From positions 186,001 to 250,000 of the forward strand of contig CAJULQ010000002.1 in the NCBI GenBank assembly GCA_910587595.1: a stretch of 64,000 nucleotides of DNA. The letters are read 5' to 3'. Below are positions 49,595 to 57,765 of this stretch, piece by piece. The translations under genes were made by a program, and so were the position numbers. Every line of letters begins with the position of its first letter. Positions within the stretch are counted from its first letter, which is position 1. This DNA comes from an uncultured Christensenellaceae bacterium (GTDB lineage: Bacteria > Bacillota > Clostridia > Christensenellales > Pumilibacteraceae). The notes beneath the pieces are model-generated. The model ran no database searches. It was not told where the DNA came from and saw only the letters and a program-made list of their open reading frames with translations.

Positions 49595-51148
49595 ATGAAA
49601 CTCGCTATTACGGGCGCAACAGGAAACATGGGCAAAGCCGTTATGGAACAGCTTTGCCGTTTGGAAGAGATAGAACACATCAAACTGCTTGCACGAAACA
49701 AAAAGAAAGTCAAGAAGTTATGGAAAACGTGCAAGCCGTTGCAACATAAAACAGAAGTGATCATCGGTTCGATTGCCGATAAAGCGGTGTGCGAGCGTTT
49801 GATCGACGGTTGCGATTATGTGGTGAATATGGGGGCCGTCATTCCGCCGACGTCCGATTTCGACCCGCGTGCGGCCGTAACGACCAACGTGGCGGGCGTG
49901 CATGCGTTGGTGTCCGCCATTGAGGGCGTGCAAGAACAACAACCCAAACTCATTCATATCTCCACGATGGCGTTATACGGCAATCGCAATCACCGCCATC
50001 CGTGGGGCAGAGTGGGCGATCCGTTGTTGGTAAGTCCGTTCGATGTGTATGCGGTCACCAAATTGCGCGGCGAATTTCGCGTGCTCGAATCCGATATAAA
50101 ACAATGGGCAATCATTCGCCAAACGGCAATGTTGCATGATAACATGTTGGCCGATAATACGTCGGACGGCTTGATGTTCCACACTTGCTTTAATGCGCCG
50201 CTTGAGTGGGTAACGGCGCACGATAGCGGCGTGCTCATTGCCAATATTCTTCGAAAAGACAGCCGAGAAGATCTTTCGACAACGTTTTGGAAAAAGTGTT
50301 TCAATTTGGGCGGCGGCGCCGCAAACCGTATTACGGGATTCGATACGCTCAACGACGGCTTTGCGATGATCGGCGGTTCGGCAAAAGATTTCTTTTGCCC
50401 CAATTATAACGCCACGCGCAATTTTCACGGCCTTTGGTTTTCCGACGGCAACGTGCTCGACGATATGTTTGGGTATATTTCCCAAAGCGTGAAAGATTAT
50501 TGGCAACATATCGCCCGAATACATGCCGTGTATGCGTTGGGCAAAGCGGTGCCCAAACGTTGGATCAAATCGTTGGTGATCAAGCGTTTGCTCAAAAACT
50601 ACAATGCGCCTGCGTATTGGGCAAAACACAACGATACCGAACGGTTGCAAGCCTATTTCGGCGGTAAAGATGCATATGAGGCGTTGCCTTGCCGATGGGA
50701 AGATTTCGACTTGTTGCGCGAGGGCAGAGCGGATGGCGAACAAGTGGACTACGAACGATTGCGTACGTGCTCCACAACCATCGATCACGGGTTTGATTTC
50801 GATAAAAGCGACGCAGACATCACAATGGCCGATTTGCAGAGCGTAGCAGAAGCGCATGGCGGCAAATTGCTGAGCGAAGAATTTACGAAAGGGGACATCT
50901 ACGCCAAGCTTACGTGGCAAACGCAAGACGGACATGTCTTTACGGCGAATGCATATACCGTGTTGCGCGCCGGTCATTGGCACAATCCGGTGTACGAAAG
51001 TTTTACTTGGGATTTCGACCGTCTATCCAAGAAGGATAAGATCTTTGCGCAGATATGGTATGACTCGCACGAAATAGACGAGGATCACCTCTATCGGTTG
51101 GATGAAAAATACAATCCGGTGCCCATGGGAGGAGAACAAAACGCATGA
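49595..51148 (+). CDS. Extended SDR (NAD-dependent epimerase-like) with extra C-terminal domain
   Basis: A 517-residue protein. The first 330 residues form an extended short-chain dehydrogenase: Rossmann loop GATGNMG (7-13), HISTMALYG, and the catalytic Y-x-x-x-K in VYAVTKLRGE. The last 190 residues (about 330-517) are an added helical and beta domain with WEDFDLLREGR and NAYTVLRAGHWHNP that I do not recognise. ATG 49595 has GAGGA 8 bases upstream. The stop overlaps the start of an EFR1 ferredoxin-flavodoxin gene, so this may be a redox pair acting on one unknown substrate. Confidence 0.75.
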   Translation: MKLAITGATGNMGKAVMEQLCRLEEIEHIKLLARNKKKVKKLWKTCKPLQHKTEVIIGSIADKAVCERLIDGCDYVVNMGAVIPPTSDFDPRAAVTTNVAGVHALVSAIEGVQEQQPKLIHISTMALYGNRNHRHPWGRVGDPLLVSPFDVYAVTKLRGEFRVLESDIKQWAIIRQTAMLHDNMLADNTSDGLMFHTCFNAPLEWVTAHDSGVLIANILRKDSREDLSTTFWKKCFNLGGGAANRITGFDTLNDGFAMIGGSAKDFFCPNYNATRNFHGLWFSDGNVLDDMFGYISQSVKDYWQHIARIHAVYALGKAVPKRWIKSLVIKRLLKNYNAPAYWAKHNDTERLQAYFGGKDAYEALPCRWEDFDLLREGRADGEQVDYERLRTCSTTIDHGFDFDKSDADITMADLQSVAEAHGGKLLSEEFTKGDIYAKLTWQTQDGHVFTANAYTVLRAGHWHNPVYESFTWDFDRLSKKDKIFAQIWYDSHEIDEDHLYRLDEKYNPVPMGGEQNA

Positions 51149-52020
51149 AAGTGCTGCTTTGTTATTTCTCCGGCACGGGCAACACGAAAATGGTGACCGA
51201 TCGATATGCCGAACTGTTGCGAGAAAGCAATGTTGCGGTGGATCTGTGCAACATAGAGCAAAACGGGAACGGCGTGCCTACGGACGAATACGATATGTTG
51301 GGGATAGCTTATCCCATATGGGCATTTAATGCGCCCGGCATCGTATTGCAGTTTGCCAAGCATTTGCGTAAACGCGCCCAAAAGACGCCGGCGTTTATCA
51401 TAAAAACGTCGGGCGAACCGTTGGGACTAAACAGTATATCGTCGCTTAAACTCAAAAGCATTCTCAAAAAACGCAATTATTTCGTGCAAAGCGAATACCA
51501 CTATGTCATGCCGTACAATATAATCTTTCGTCATTCCGATCGCATGGCGTATCGCATGTGGCAAGCGGCGCAAGATATCATGCCGTTGGATCGTCGCGAT
51601 TTGTTGAACGGGGTGAAAACCAAAACAAAATTTGTGCCGTTCGGCCGTTTTGTTACTTGGTTGTTGCGCATACAGCAATGGGGCGGCCGGTTTAACGGTA
51701 AACGCTATAAAGTTTCGGACACATGCGTGCATTGCGACAAATGCGTAAAAAACTGTCCCGTGCAAAATATTTCGCGTACGGAGGAAACGTTCTGTTTCGG
51801 TAAAAAATGTTTGATGTGCATGCGTTGCGCGTTCGAATGTCCCGTCAACGCCATTAAGATCGGCTTGTTCGAAAAGTGGAAAGTGAACGGCGCCTATTCC
51901 TTCCGCAAACCCGAAACGGAAGAGAGCACACCGAGCAAGCACGATAACTATTGCAAAAAAGCTTACGACAAATACTTTGCGACCATAGAACAACGTTTGC
52001 AACAAGAAACGGACAAATAA
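51145..52020 (+). CDS. EFR1 family flavodoxin-ferredoxin protein
   Basis: A 291-residue fusion of an N-terminal flavodoxin-like domain (FMN loop YFSGTGNTKM, 7-16) with a C-terminal double [4Fe-4S] ferredoxin domain (Cys 194/197/200/204 and 222/225/228/232). This architecture is the EFR1 family, common in anaerobic Clostridia and Bacteroidetes, and is thought to move single electrons between iron-sulfur centres and flavin. It overlaps the preceding SDR gene by 4 bases with GGAGGAG before the ATG. A terminator follows. Confidence 0.9.
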   Translation: MKVLLCYFSGTGNTKMVTDRYAELLRESNVAVDLCNIEQNGNGVPTDEYDMLGIAYPIWAFNAPGIVLQFAKHLRKRAQKTPAFIIKTSGEPLGLNSISSLKLKSILKKRNYFVQSEYHYVMPYNIIFRHSDRMAYRMWQAAQDIMPLDRRDLLNGVKTKTKFVPFGRFVTWLLRIQQWGGRFNGKRYKVSDTCVHCDKCVKNCPVQNISRTEETFCFGKKCLMCMRCAFECPVNAIKIGLFEKWKVNGAYSFRKPETEESTPSKHDNYCKKAYDKYFATIEQRLQQETDK

Positions 52021-52038
52021 AACATAGCTATCAAATAA

Positions 52039-52078
52039 ACCCGCTTGCAAAGAGATGAAAATTGCAAGCGGGTTTTTC
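52039..52078 (+). terminator. Intrinsic terminator after the EFR1 gene
   Basis: A perfect 12-bp stem ACCCGCTTGCAA / TTGCAAGCGGGT (52039-52050, 52062-52073) followed by TTTTC. Confidence 0.9.
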
Positions 52079-52092
52079 AATCAAATATCGGC

Positions 52093-52134
52093 ATAAAAAT
52101 AAAGTCGCGCTCTCGCGATCTGCAAGAGTGCGAC
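52093..52134 (-). terminator. Terminator of the six-tRNA operon
   Basis: Stem GTCGCGCTCT / AGAGTGCGAC (52104-52113, 52125-52134). On the minus strand it is followed by TTTATTTTTATG. Confidence 0.7.
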
Positions 52135-52146
52135 CTTATTTTGTTT

Positions 52147-52222
52147 TGGTGATCCATCCGGGATTCGAACCCGGGACACCTTGATTAAAAGTCAAGTGCT
52201 CTACCGGCTGAGCTAATGAATC
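52147..52222 (-). tRNA. tRNA-Lys (TTT)
   Basis: A complete cloverleaf with acceptor GATTCAT / ATGGATC (one G-U pair), anticodon TTT in loop CTTTTAA and encoded CCA. Last gene of the tRNA operon. Confidence 0.95.
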
Positions 52223-52226
52223 ACAA

Positions 52227-52302
52227 TGGCAGGGGTAGTAGGATTCGAACCTACGGAATGACGGAGTCAGAGTCCGTTGCCTTACCGCTTGGCGACACCC
52301 CT
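52227..52302 (-). tRNA. tRNA-Gln (CTG)
   Basis: Acceptor AGGGGTG / TACCCCT, anticodon CTG in loop CTCTGAC, encoded CCA. It is closely related to the tRNA-Gln(TTG) next to it. Confidence 0.95.
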
Positions 52303-52345
52303 ATGTGCAACCGCGCATGCGGTTGCCGATAAAATAAGGGGAAAA

Positions 52346-52421
52346 TGGCAGGGGTGGCAGGATTCGAACCTGCGGGATGCGAAAGTCAAAGTCTCGTGCC
52401 TTACCGCTTGGCGACACCCCT
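52346..52421 (-). tRNA. tRNA-Gln (TTG)
   Basis: Acceptor AGGGGTG with CACCCCT, anticodon TTG in loop CTTTGAC, encoded CCA. Confidence 0.95.
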
Positions 52422-52429
52422 ATAAATAA

Positions 52430-52507
<78 letters not shown>

Positions 52508-52524
52508 ACATGTTTGAACGGTAA

Positions 52525-52601
<77 letters not shown>

Positions 52602-52605
52602 AGAA

Positions 52606-52679
52606 TGGAGCGGGTGATGGGAATCGGACCCACGCAGCCAGCTTGGAAGGCTGGAACTCTACCATTGAGCTACACCCGC
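52606..52679 (-). tRNA. tRNA-Gly (TCC)
   Basis: Acceptor GCGGGTG / CACCCGC, anticodon TCC in loop CTTCCAA, encoded CCA. First gene of the operon, transcribed leftward from the promoter at 52692-52720. Confidence 0.95.
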
Positions 52680-52691
52680 GAACGCTTTACA

Positions 52692-52720
52692 AGAATACCA
52701 CAATCTGCAAAATATGTCAA
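52692..52720 (-). promoter_or_regulatory. Promoter of the tRNA operon
   Basis: On the minus strand: TTGACA (52720-52715), 17-bp spacer, TATTCT (52697-52692), 12 bases before tRNA-Gly. Confidence 0.8.
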
Positions 52721-52796
52721 CTGTTTACCGAGAGGAAAGTAAAATATTTTTGATTTTTTGTATATCGTGCGAACACGTGCGGCTACGGGGAAGAAC

Positions 52797-52826
52797 TTGA
52801 CAAAATACGTCGAATTATGCTATACT
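52797..52826 (+). promoter_or_regulatory. Promoter for the SPL-type radical SAM gene
   Basis: TTGACA (52797-52802), 18-bp spacer, TATACT (52821-52826), 19 bases before the ATG. Confidence 0.75.
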
Positions 52827-52845
52827 AAAGCGTTGGAGAGTGTTT

Positions 52846-53736
52846 ATGGAATATATCGATGCAAAGGCAATTTTGTTGTCGGCCGACGGCGCTTGGTTCG
52901 GTTGCGAGCATACCGCCAATTTGTACCGCGGTTGCAGTCACGGTTGTATCTATTGCGACAGTCGCAGCGATTGTTATGCTATCAAAAATTTTGAAACGGT
53001 GCGCGTCAAACGCAATGCGTTGGCCATTTTGGAAGACGAACTGTCGCGCAAACGTAAAAAGGGGATCGTATCGTTGGGCGCTATGAGCGACGCGTATAAT
53101 CCCGTAGAAAAAGAACTCGAACTGACGCGCGGCGCGTTAAAGCTGTTTGACCGATACGGGTTCGGCGTGTCGATAGAGACCAAATCCGATCTTGTGGTGC
53201 GGGACACGGACATATTGCGTTCCATTGCCACGCATTCGCCCGTAAACGTAAAACTCACCGTAACTTCGCCTTACGACGAACTGAGCAAAAAGCTCGAACC
53301 GAAAGCGCCCGTTCCCAAACGGCGTTTTGCCGCGCTCGAATCATTGGCGAAAGCGGACGTTTACTGCGGTGTACTGATGACGCCCGTGTTGCCGTTTATA
53401 GAAGACGACAGCGCCGCCGTGCTTACTATCGTGGAAAAAGCGGCGGATGCGGGGTGCCGCTATGCGTACGCCGGCATGAAAATGGGCGTAACGCTGCGCG
53501 ACAGTCAGCGCGTGCATTTTCTTACCAAGGCGGACAAACTGTTCCCCGGCATGAAAGACCGCTACTGCGCCGCGTTCGGCGACGATTATTTTTGCCCCTC
53601 GCCGCAAGCCGACGAATTGTATAAAGCGTTTGCCGATGCGTGCAGACGGCGGGGGCTTTTATATACCATGTCGGAGATCGTGGCCGAAAACAAACGCCCC
53701 TACGACACCATGCAGATCTCGCTGTTCGATTTGTAA
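52846..53736 (+). CDS. SPL family radical SAM protein
   Basis: A 296-residue radical SAM enzyme. The cluster motif YRGCSHGCIYCDSRS gives Cys 30/34/37 in the C-x3-C-x2-C spacing, followed by the SAM-binding region VSLGAMSDAYNPVEKELELTR and the TKSDLVVRD, KLTVTSPYDELSKKLEP and LMTPVLPFIED strands. This is the Rv2578c/SPL-like group, related to but distinct from the spore photoproduct lyase SplB. Substrate unknown. ATG 52846 has GGAGAG upstream; an in-frame GTG lies two codons earlier. Complete. Confidence 0.85.
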   Translation: MEYIDAKAILLSADGAWFGCEHTANLYRGCSHGCIYCDSRSDCYAIKNFETVRVKRNALAILEDELSRKRKKGIVSLGAMSDAYNPVEKELELTRGALKLFDRYGFGVSIETKSDLVVRDTDILRSIATHSPVNVKLTVTSPYDELSKKLEPKAPVPKRRFAALESLAKADVYCGVLMTPVLPFIEDDSAAVLTIVEKAADAGCRYAYAGMKMGVTLRDSQRVHFLTKADKLFPGMKDRYCAAFGDDYFCPSPQADELYKAFADACRRRGLLYTMSEIVAENKRPYDTMQISLFDL

Positions 53737-53783
53737 GACGTGCGCGCACGGCGCGGAAAATTACGCAAACAAGGCCAATTAGC

Positions 53784-53812
53784 TTGAAAACTTTTTGTTT
53801 GTGTGCTATACT
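53784..53812 (+). promoter_or_regulatory. Promoter for the DUF4132-like gene and the following operon
   Basis: TTGAAA (53784-53789), 17-bp spacer, TATACT (53807-53812), 22 bases before the ATG, with AGAGGG as ribosome site. Confidence 0.7.
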
Positions 53813-53834
53813 GTGAAAGTTAGAGGGACCGTAA

Positions 53835-55334
53835 ATGACGTACTCGGAAATGATCGCTTTGTTACCCGAAAAAGATTCGCCCGTGGAAACGGTGGGGCGG
53901 GGCTTTTTTTCGGTGCTCACGGCAGATGCGGACAAAAAGAAACTGTTGGAATTTTTGTTGGCCGAAAAGCGGTATGAGCAGTTGTTCCGATTGATGTATT
54001 GCGGCCATCTCAATGCCAACGACAGCCGCGCCAATTTGGGGGCGGACTATTTGGCCGTTACGGGTGAAAATTCCACGATACATATGCGCTATTTCGACCG
54101 TTTTGTGCAGTTGTGCGATCTATACGGTATCGATACGGCCAAAACGCTGTCTTTTTTTACGGCGGCGATGTCGGCGGGCAAAACAAGCATGTTGCGCGTG
54201 TGGCGCGCGCCGTCCGAGCAGTATATCATTAAAACGGTGCGCAACGATTACGAAAAAGCGTGGCGATATTTTCGGGAGAACGACCCCGATTTTCGGCTGA
54301 CGTCCGTTTTGTTGCAAGTGGACAAAGAGCGTACTTTGCACGATTTGGTGCAGTTGGCCGTATATGGTAAAGGCGTGAACAAAGTAGCGTTGCGAAGCTT
54401 TTTGCGCGGATACAAGACCGAGGTGTGCAAGTTGCTGTTTTCCATGTATGCCTCTTTGAAAAAGACCGATCACCGCGTGAATGCCGTTCGGTTGTTGACG
54501 CTGTTCAAAAACGATGCCGAAGTAACGGCGTTTTTGCGCACGATCGAAGAAACCGAAACGGCGCAGTCGGTGCGCAAACTGTTGGCGGTGCACGTGTCGC
54601 AAAAGACGGCCGAAGTCAAAACGGCCGATCGCAAACAGATCGTGCGGTTTTTTTACGACGCCATGGTGCGCGGCACAGCCTTTACGGTGCAACGTTTTAC
54701 CGACGAATTGATCCAACCGCCTTTTGTGGAGATCGCCGAAACACTGCTTTTTAGCGTGTATGAAAGCGACCGCTTGCAAAATATCGTGGTGGTGGAAACG
54801 GGCAAAGTGCACGATATAGAAAATCTCGAAACCATATTGCCGAGCGAGTGTACGGTAAAAGTGTTGCACCCCGTGGAGTTAACTTCCAAAACGGAATTTC
54901 TCAAACGTTTGAACGTATACCAGCCGTTTGCGCAGATCCGTCGCAAAGTGTATGTGCCCAGCGAAGAGGATAAGCAACGCGGCGGTTGTTTCGGCGTGGC
55001 GGGCACGGTGAGCAATGTGACCGATTTCACCGCCAACATGCGCAAGTTCGGGTTTCGCGCGCTCGGCCGCGACGGCGATAACGCATGCGCGCAAGTGGGG
55101 ATAAGTCGCGACGGCATTTTGTGCGCTTTGCACATCGCGCCCATCGATTTTTCGGATATTGCCAGCGGTTCGGTGCAAGCGCGTTGCGTACGCTTTTACA
55201 ACGAGCAAGACGTGATCCGCTTGGGCGGTAAGCGGTTTATAGAAGGCGTAACGCCGTTGGCGCCCGATCGGATCGAGGCGCGCGCGTTCAGCGAATTTAT
55301 GTATTCGATATACGAATTGTTGGGGTGCCAATGA
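53835..55334 (+). CDS. DUF4132-like protein of unknown function
   Basis: A 499-residue protein. Its C-terminal third, around YQPFAQIRRKVYVPSEED, resembles the DUF4132 domain, where a conserved QPFKQxxREVY stretch is typical. The N-terminal two thirds are helical and repeat-like (EKRYEQLFRLMYCGHLNA, KTEVCKLLFSMYASLKK), perhaps ARM/HEAT-like. No catalytic motif is seen. The stop overlaps the next gene's ATG by 4 bases, so it is translated with two radical-SAM-linked genes and RNase G, an unusual addition to that operon. The family call is tentative. Confidence 0.6.
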   Translation: MTYSEMIALLPEKDSPVETVGRGFFSVLTADADKKKLLEFLLAEKRYEQLFRLMYCGHLNANDSRANLGADYLAVTGENSTIHMRYFDRFVQLCDLYGIDTAKTLSFFTAAMSAGKTSMLRVWRAPSEQYIIKTVRNDYEKAWRYFRENDPDFRLTSVLLQVDKERTLHDLVQLAVYGKGVNKVALRSFLRGYKTEVCKLLFSMYASLKKTDHRVNAVRLLTLFKNDAEVTAFLRTIEETETAQSVRKLLAVHVSQKTAEVKTADRKQIVRFFYDAMVRGTAFTVQRFTDELIQPPFVEIAETLLFSVYESDRLQNIVVVETGKVHDIENLETILPSECTVKVLHPVELTSKTEFLKRLNVYQPFAQIRRKVYVPSEEDKQRGGCFGVAGTVSNVTDFTANMRKFGFRALGRDGDNACAQVGISRDGILCALHIAPIDFSDIASGSVQARCVRFYNEQDVIRLGGKRFIEGVTPLAPDRIEARAFSEFMYSIYELLGCQ

Positions 55335-57121
55335 GGGCGGATATTAAAGATATATTGCTTACGGTAGACAAACCGGCGCGTTATGCGGGCGGGGAATTTA
55401 ACACGCCTGTTATAAAGGCAGATGTGGCTTTGCGCTTTTTAATGTGCTTTCCCGACGTCTACGAAGTGGCGCACAGCAATCTGGGCATCAAAATTTTGTA
55501 TTATATGCTCAATCAACGCGCCGATACGGCATGCGAGAGTTGCTATATGCCGTGGGTGGATATGGCCGAACGTTTGCGGGCAAACGGCTTGCCGCTTTTC
55601 AGTCAGGAAACGCAAACGCCCATGCGTTCGTTCCATGCCGTGGGCTTTTCGTTGCAGTACGAAATGTCGTATACCAACGTGTTAGCCATGCTCGATTTGG
55701 GCGGTATACCCATTCTGCGCGCCGATCGGGGCGAGCAAGACCCCATTGTGGTGGCGGGCGGTCCGTGCGTGATCAATCCCATGCCGCTCACAAAGTTTAT
55801 AGACGTGTTCAGTATCGGCGACGGCGAAGAGGCCATATCGCAATTGGCGGATACGTTGATCCGTTGCAAGCGCGAAAAAAGAAGTCGGGCGCAAACGTTG
55901 CAAGAGATCGCCCGCATAGACGGTATGTTTGTGCCGAGCGTATCGCAAGGCAAAGTGCGCAGAGCCGTGATCGACAGTTTGGAAACGGCGTTTTTTCCCA
56001 CCAAGGTGCAAATACCCAGTATCGAGGCGGTGTTTCAGCGCGCCGTTTTGGAGATATTCCGCGGTTGCACGCGGGGGTGTCGATTCTGCCAAGCGGGTAT
56101 GATCTATCGCCCCGTGCGCGAGCGTACGCCCCAGACATTACGAAAATACACGCAAGAACTGATAGAAAACAACGGGTTCGACGAGATCACGCTTTCCAGC
56201 TTGTCCACGTGCGATTATCCGTGCTTGCGCCGATTATTGGCCGAGATAAAGCCTATTTGCGACGAGCGGCACGTGAACATTTCGTTGCCGTCTACGCGGG
56301 TAGACAGTTTCGAGGCGGAGTTTGTGGCGAGCGGTCGGCTCAGTTCCATGACGTTTGCGCCCGAGGCGGGCACGCAACGTTTGCGCGACGTGATCAATAA
56401 AAACGTTACCGAAGAAGACATTTTAACATCTTGTCGCTATGCGTTCGAAAAAGGTTTTCATTCGGTGAAATTGTATTTCATGATCGGATTGCCCACCGAA
56501 ACGGACGAGGACCTTTACGGCATTGCCGATATCGTGAAGAAAATAAAATACTGTTACAAGACGCACGCCGTGTCGCGCAAGCCGCTGTCGCTCGGCGTTT
56601 CCACGTCTACATTCGTGCCCAAGCCGTTCACGCCCTTTCAATGGGAGGCGCAAATATCGCTCGAAGAGATTGAGCGGCGGCAATCGCTACTGCGTGCGGC
56701 GCTCAAACCGTTGGGCATTCGCTACAATTACCACGACGGCAAAACCTCGCGGTTGGAGGCCACGTTGGCGCGGGGCGATGAACGCATGAATGACGTAATC
56801 GCGGCGGCGTATGCGTCGGGTTGCGTGTTCGACAGTTGGACGGAGCACTTCGACTACGAAAAATGGATGGCCGCGTTCGCGTCTTGCGGCGTGGATCCCG
56901 AAACGTATTGCGGCGCGCAAGATATGGGCGCTCCGCGCGCTTGGGAACGTATCGAAACGGGCATATCCCGCGAGTTTTTGTTACGCGAGCGCGAAAAGGC
57001 ATATAAAGGCGAACTGACCAAAGACTGTCGAAAAGGGTGCAACGCATGCGGGATACACAAAGAATATCCGTCGGCGTTTCGCGCCAACTGTTGCGGCGGC
57101 GAAGGGGGCGGGCAATGCTGA
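55331..57121 (+). CDS. B12-binding-type radical SAM protein (TIGR03960 family)
   Basis: A 596-residue protein. The N-terminal domain (about 25-200) is like a cobalamin-binding domain (FPDVYEVAHSNLGIKILYY, VAGGPCVINP, FSIGDGEEAI). The radical SAM core has RGCTRGCRFCQAGMIYRP (Cys 246/250/253), SLSTCDYPC, TFAPEAGTQRLRDVINK and KLYFMIGLPTE. A C-terminal part with a cysteine cluster (CRKGCNACG ... CCGGEG) ends the protein. This family is almost always linked to the DUF2344 gene that follows. Reaction unknown; an RNA or ribosome modification is suspected from the neighbours. Confidence 0.9.
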   Translation: MRADIKDILLTVDKPARYAGGEFNTPVIKADVALRFLMCFPDVYEVAHSNLGIKILYYMLNQRADTACESCYMPWVDMAERLRANGLPLFSQETQTPMRSFHAVGFSLQYEMSYTNVLAMLDLGGIPILRADRGEQDPIVVAGGPCVINPMPLTKFIDVFSIGDGEEAISQLADTLIRCKREKRSRAQTLQEIARIDGMFVPSVSQGKVRRAVIDSLETAFFPTKVQIPSIEAVFQRAVLEIFRGCTRGCRFCQAGMIYRPVRERTPQTLRKYTQELIENNGFDEITLSSLSTCDYPCLRRLLAEIKPICDERHVNISLPSTRVDSFEAEFVASGRLSSMTFAPEAGTQRLRDVINKNVTEEDILTSCRYAFEKGFHSVKLYFMIGLPTETDEDLYGIADIVKKIKYCYKTHAVSRKPLSLGVSTSTFVPKPFTPFQWEAQISLEEIERRQSLLRAALKPLGIRYNYHDGKTSRLEATLARGDERMNDVIAAAYASGCVFDSWTEHFDYEKWMAAFASCGVDPETYCGAQDMGAPRAWERIETGISREFLLREREKAYKGELTKDCRKGCNACGIHKEYPSAFRANCCGGEGGGQC

Positions 57122-57765
57122 TCTGCAAATATTCCCGTCGCGAAAACGCCGCATTCGTGCCGCACTTGGATACGTTGCGCGCAGTTACCATGGCCATTCG
57201 TCGTATCGGCGCAAACGCGCAATACAGCGAGGGCTTTAACCCGCACATGAAAATATTTTTCGGGCAACCGTTGCCGGTGGGCACCGAGAGCGATTGCGAA
57301 TATTTTTGCGCGCACGTTTCGGACGAGCCGCACGATTTTATGGCGCGAATGAACGAATCGTTGCCGAGCGGTTTGCGCATCACTGCCGCGGCGTATACGG
57401 AGAACGACCCCAACGTGGCAAAGCTTATGTATGCGGCGGCCTATACGGTGACCATGCGCGCGCCTACGCCCACGCTTTCTTTGGCGTCCGCGTTCTTGCA
57501 ACAAGAGCGGTGTACGATCGCATTTTGCGCCAAGGGCGAAGAAAAGCAAAAAGACGTGAAAGAGTTGATCCTATCCATGCAAGCCGAAAACGAGCAAACG
57601 CTTTCGCTTAAACTGCGTTGCGGCAATGTGAATTTGCGCGCCGATCGGCTGATGGCGTCGCTACGCGAGCGATACGGGTGGGGCGGCTACGATATTCGCA
57701 AAACCAATATGTACGACTGTACGGGACAAGATTTGGATATACTACTGTTTGGGAGCGGCAAGTGA
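57115..57765 (+). CDS. DUF2344/TIGR03936 radical-SAM-linked protein
   Basis: A 216-residue partner of the TIGR03960 radical SAM protein. It starts MLICKYSRRENAAFVPHLD and has the conserved ARRIGxNAQYSEGFNPHMKIFFGQPLPVGTES-type region (here RRIGANAQYSEGFNPHMKI). In some genomes this domain is fused to the radical SAM protein, which supports a joint function. ATG 57115 lies inside the end of the upstream gene; the longer frame to 57037 is rejected because it duplicates coding sequence of the radical SAM gene. Function unknown. Confidence 0.88.
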   Translation: MLICKYSRRENAAFVPHLDTLRAVTMAIRRIGANAQYSEGFNPHMKIFFGQPLPVGTESDCEYFCAHVSDEPHDFMARMNESLPSGLRITAAAYTENDPNVAKLMYAAAYTVTMRAPTPTLSLASAFLQQERCTIAFCAKGEEKQKDVKELILSMQAENEQTLSLKLRCGNVNLRADRLMASLRERYGWGGYDIRKTNMYDCTGQDLDILLFGSGK

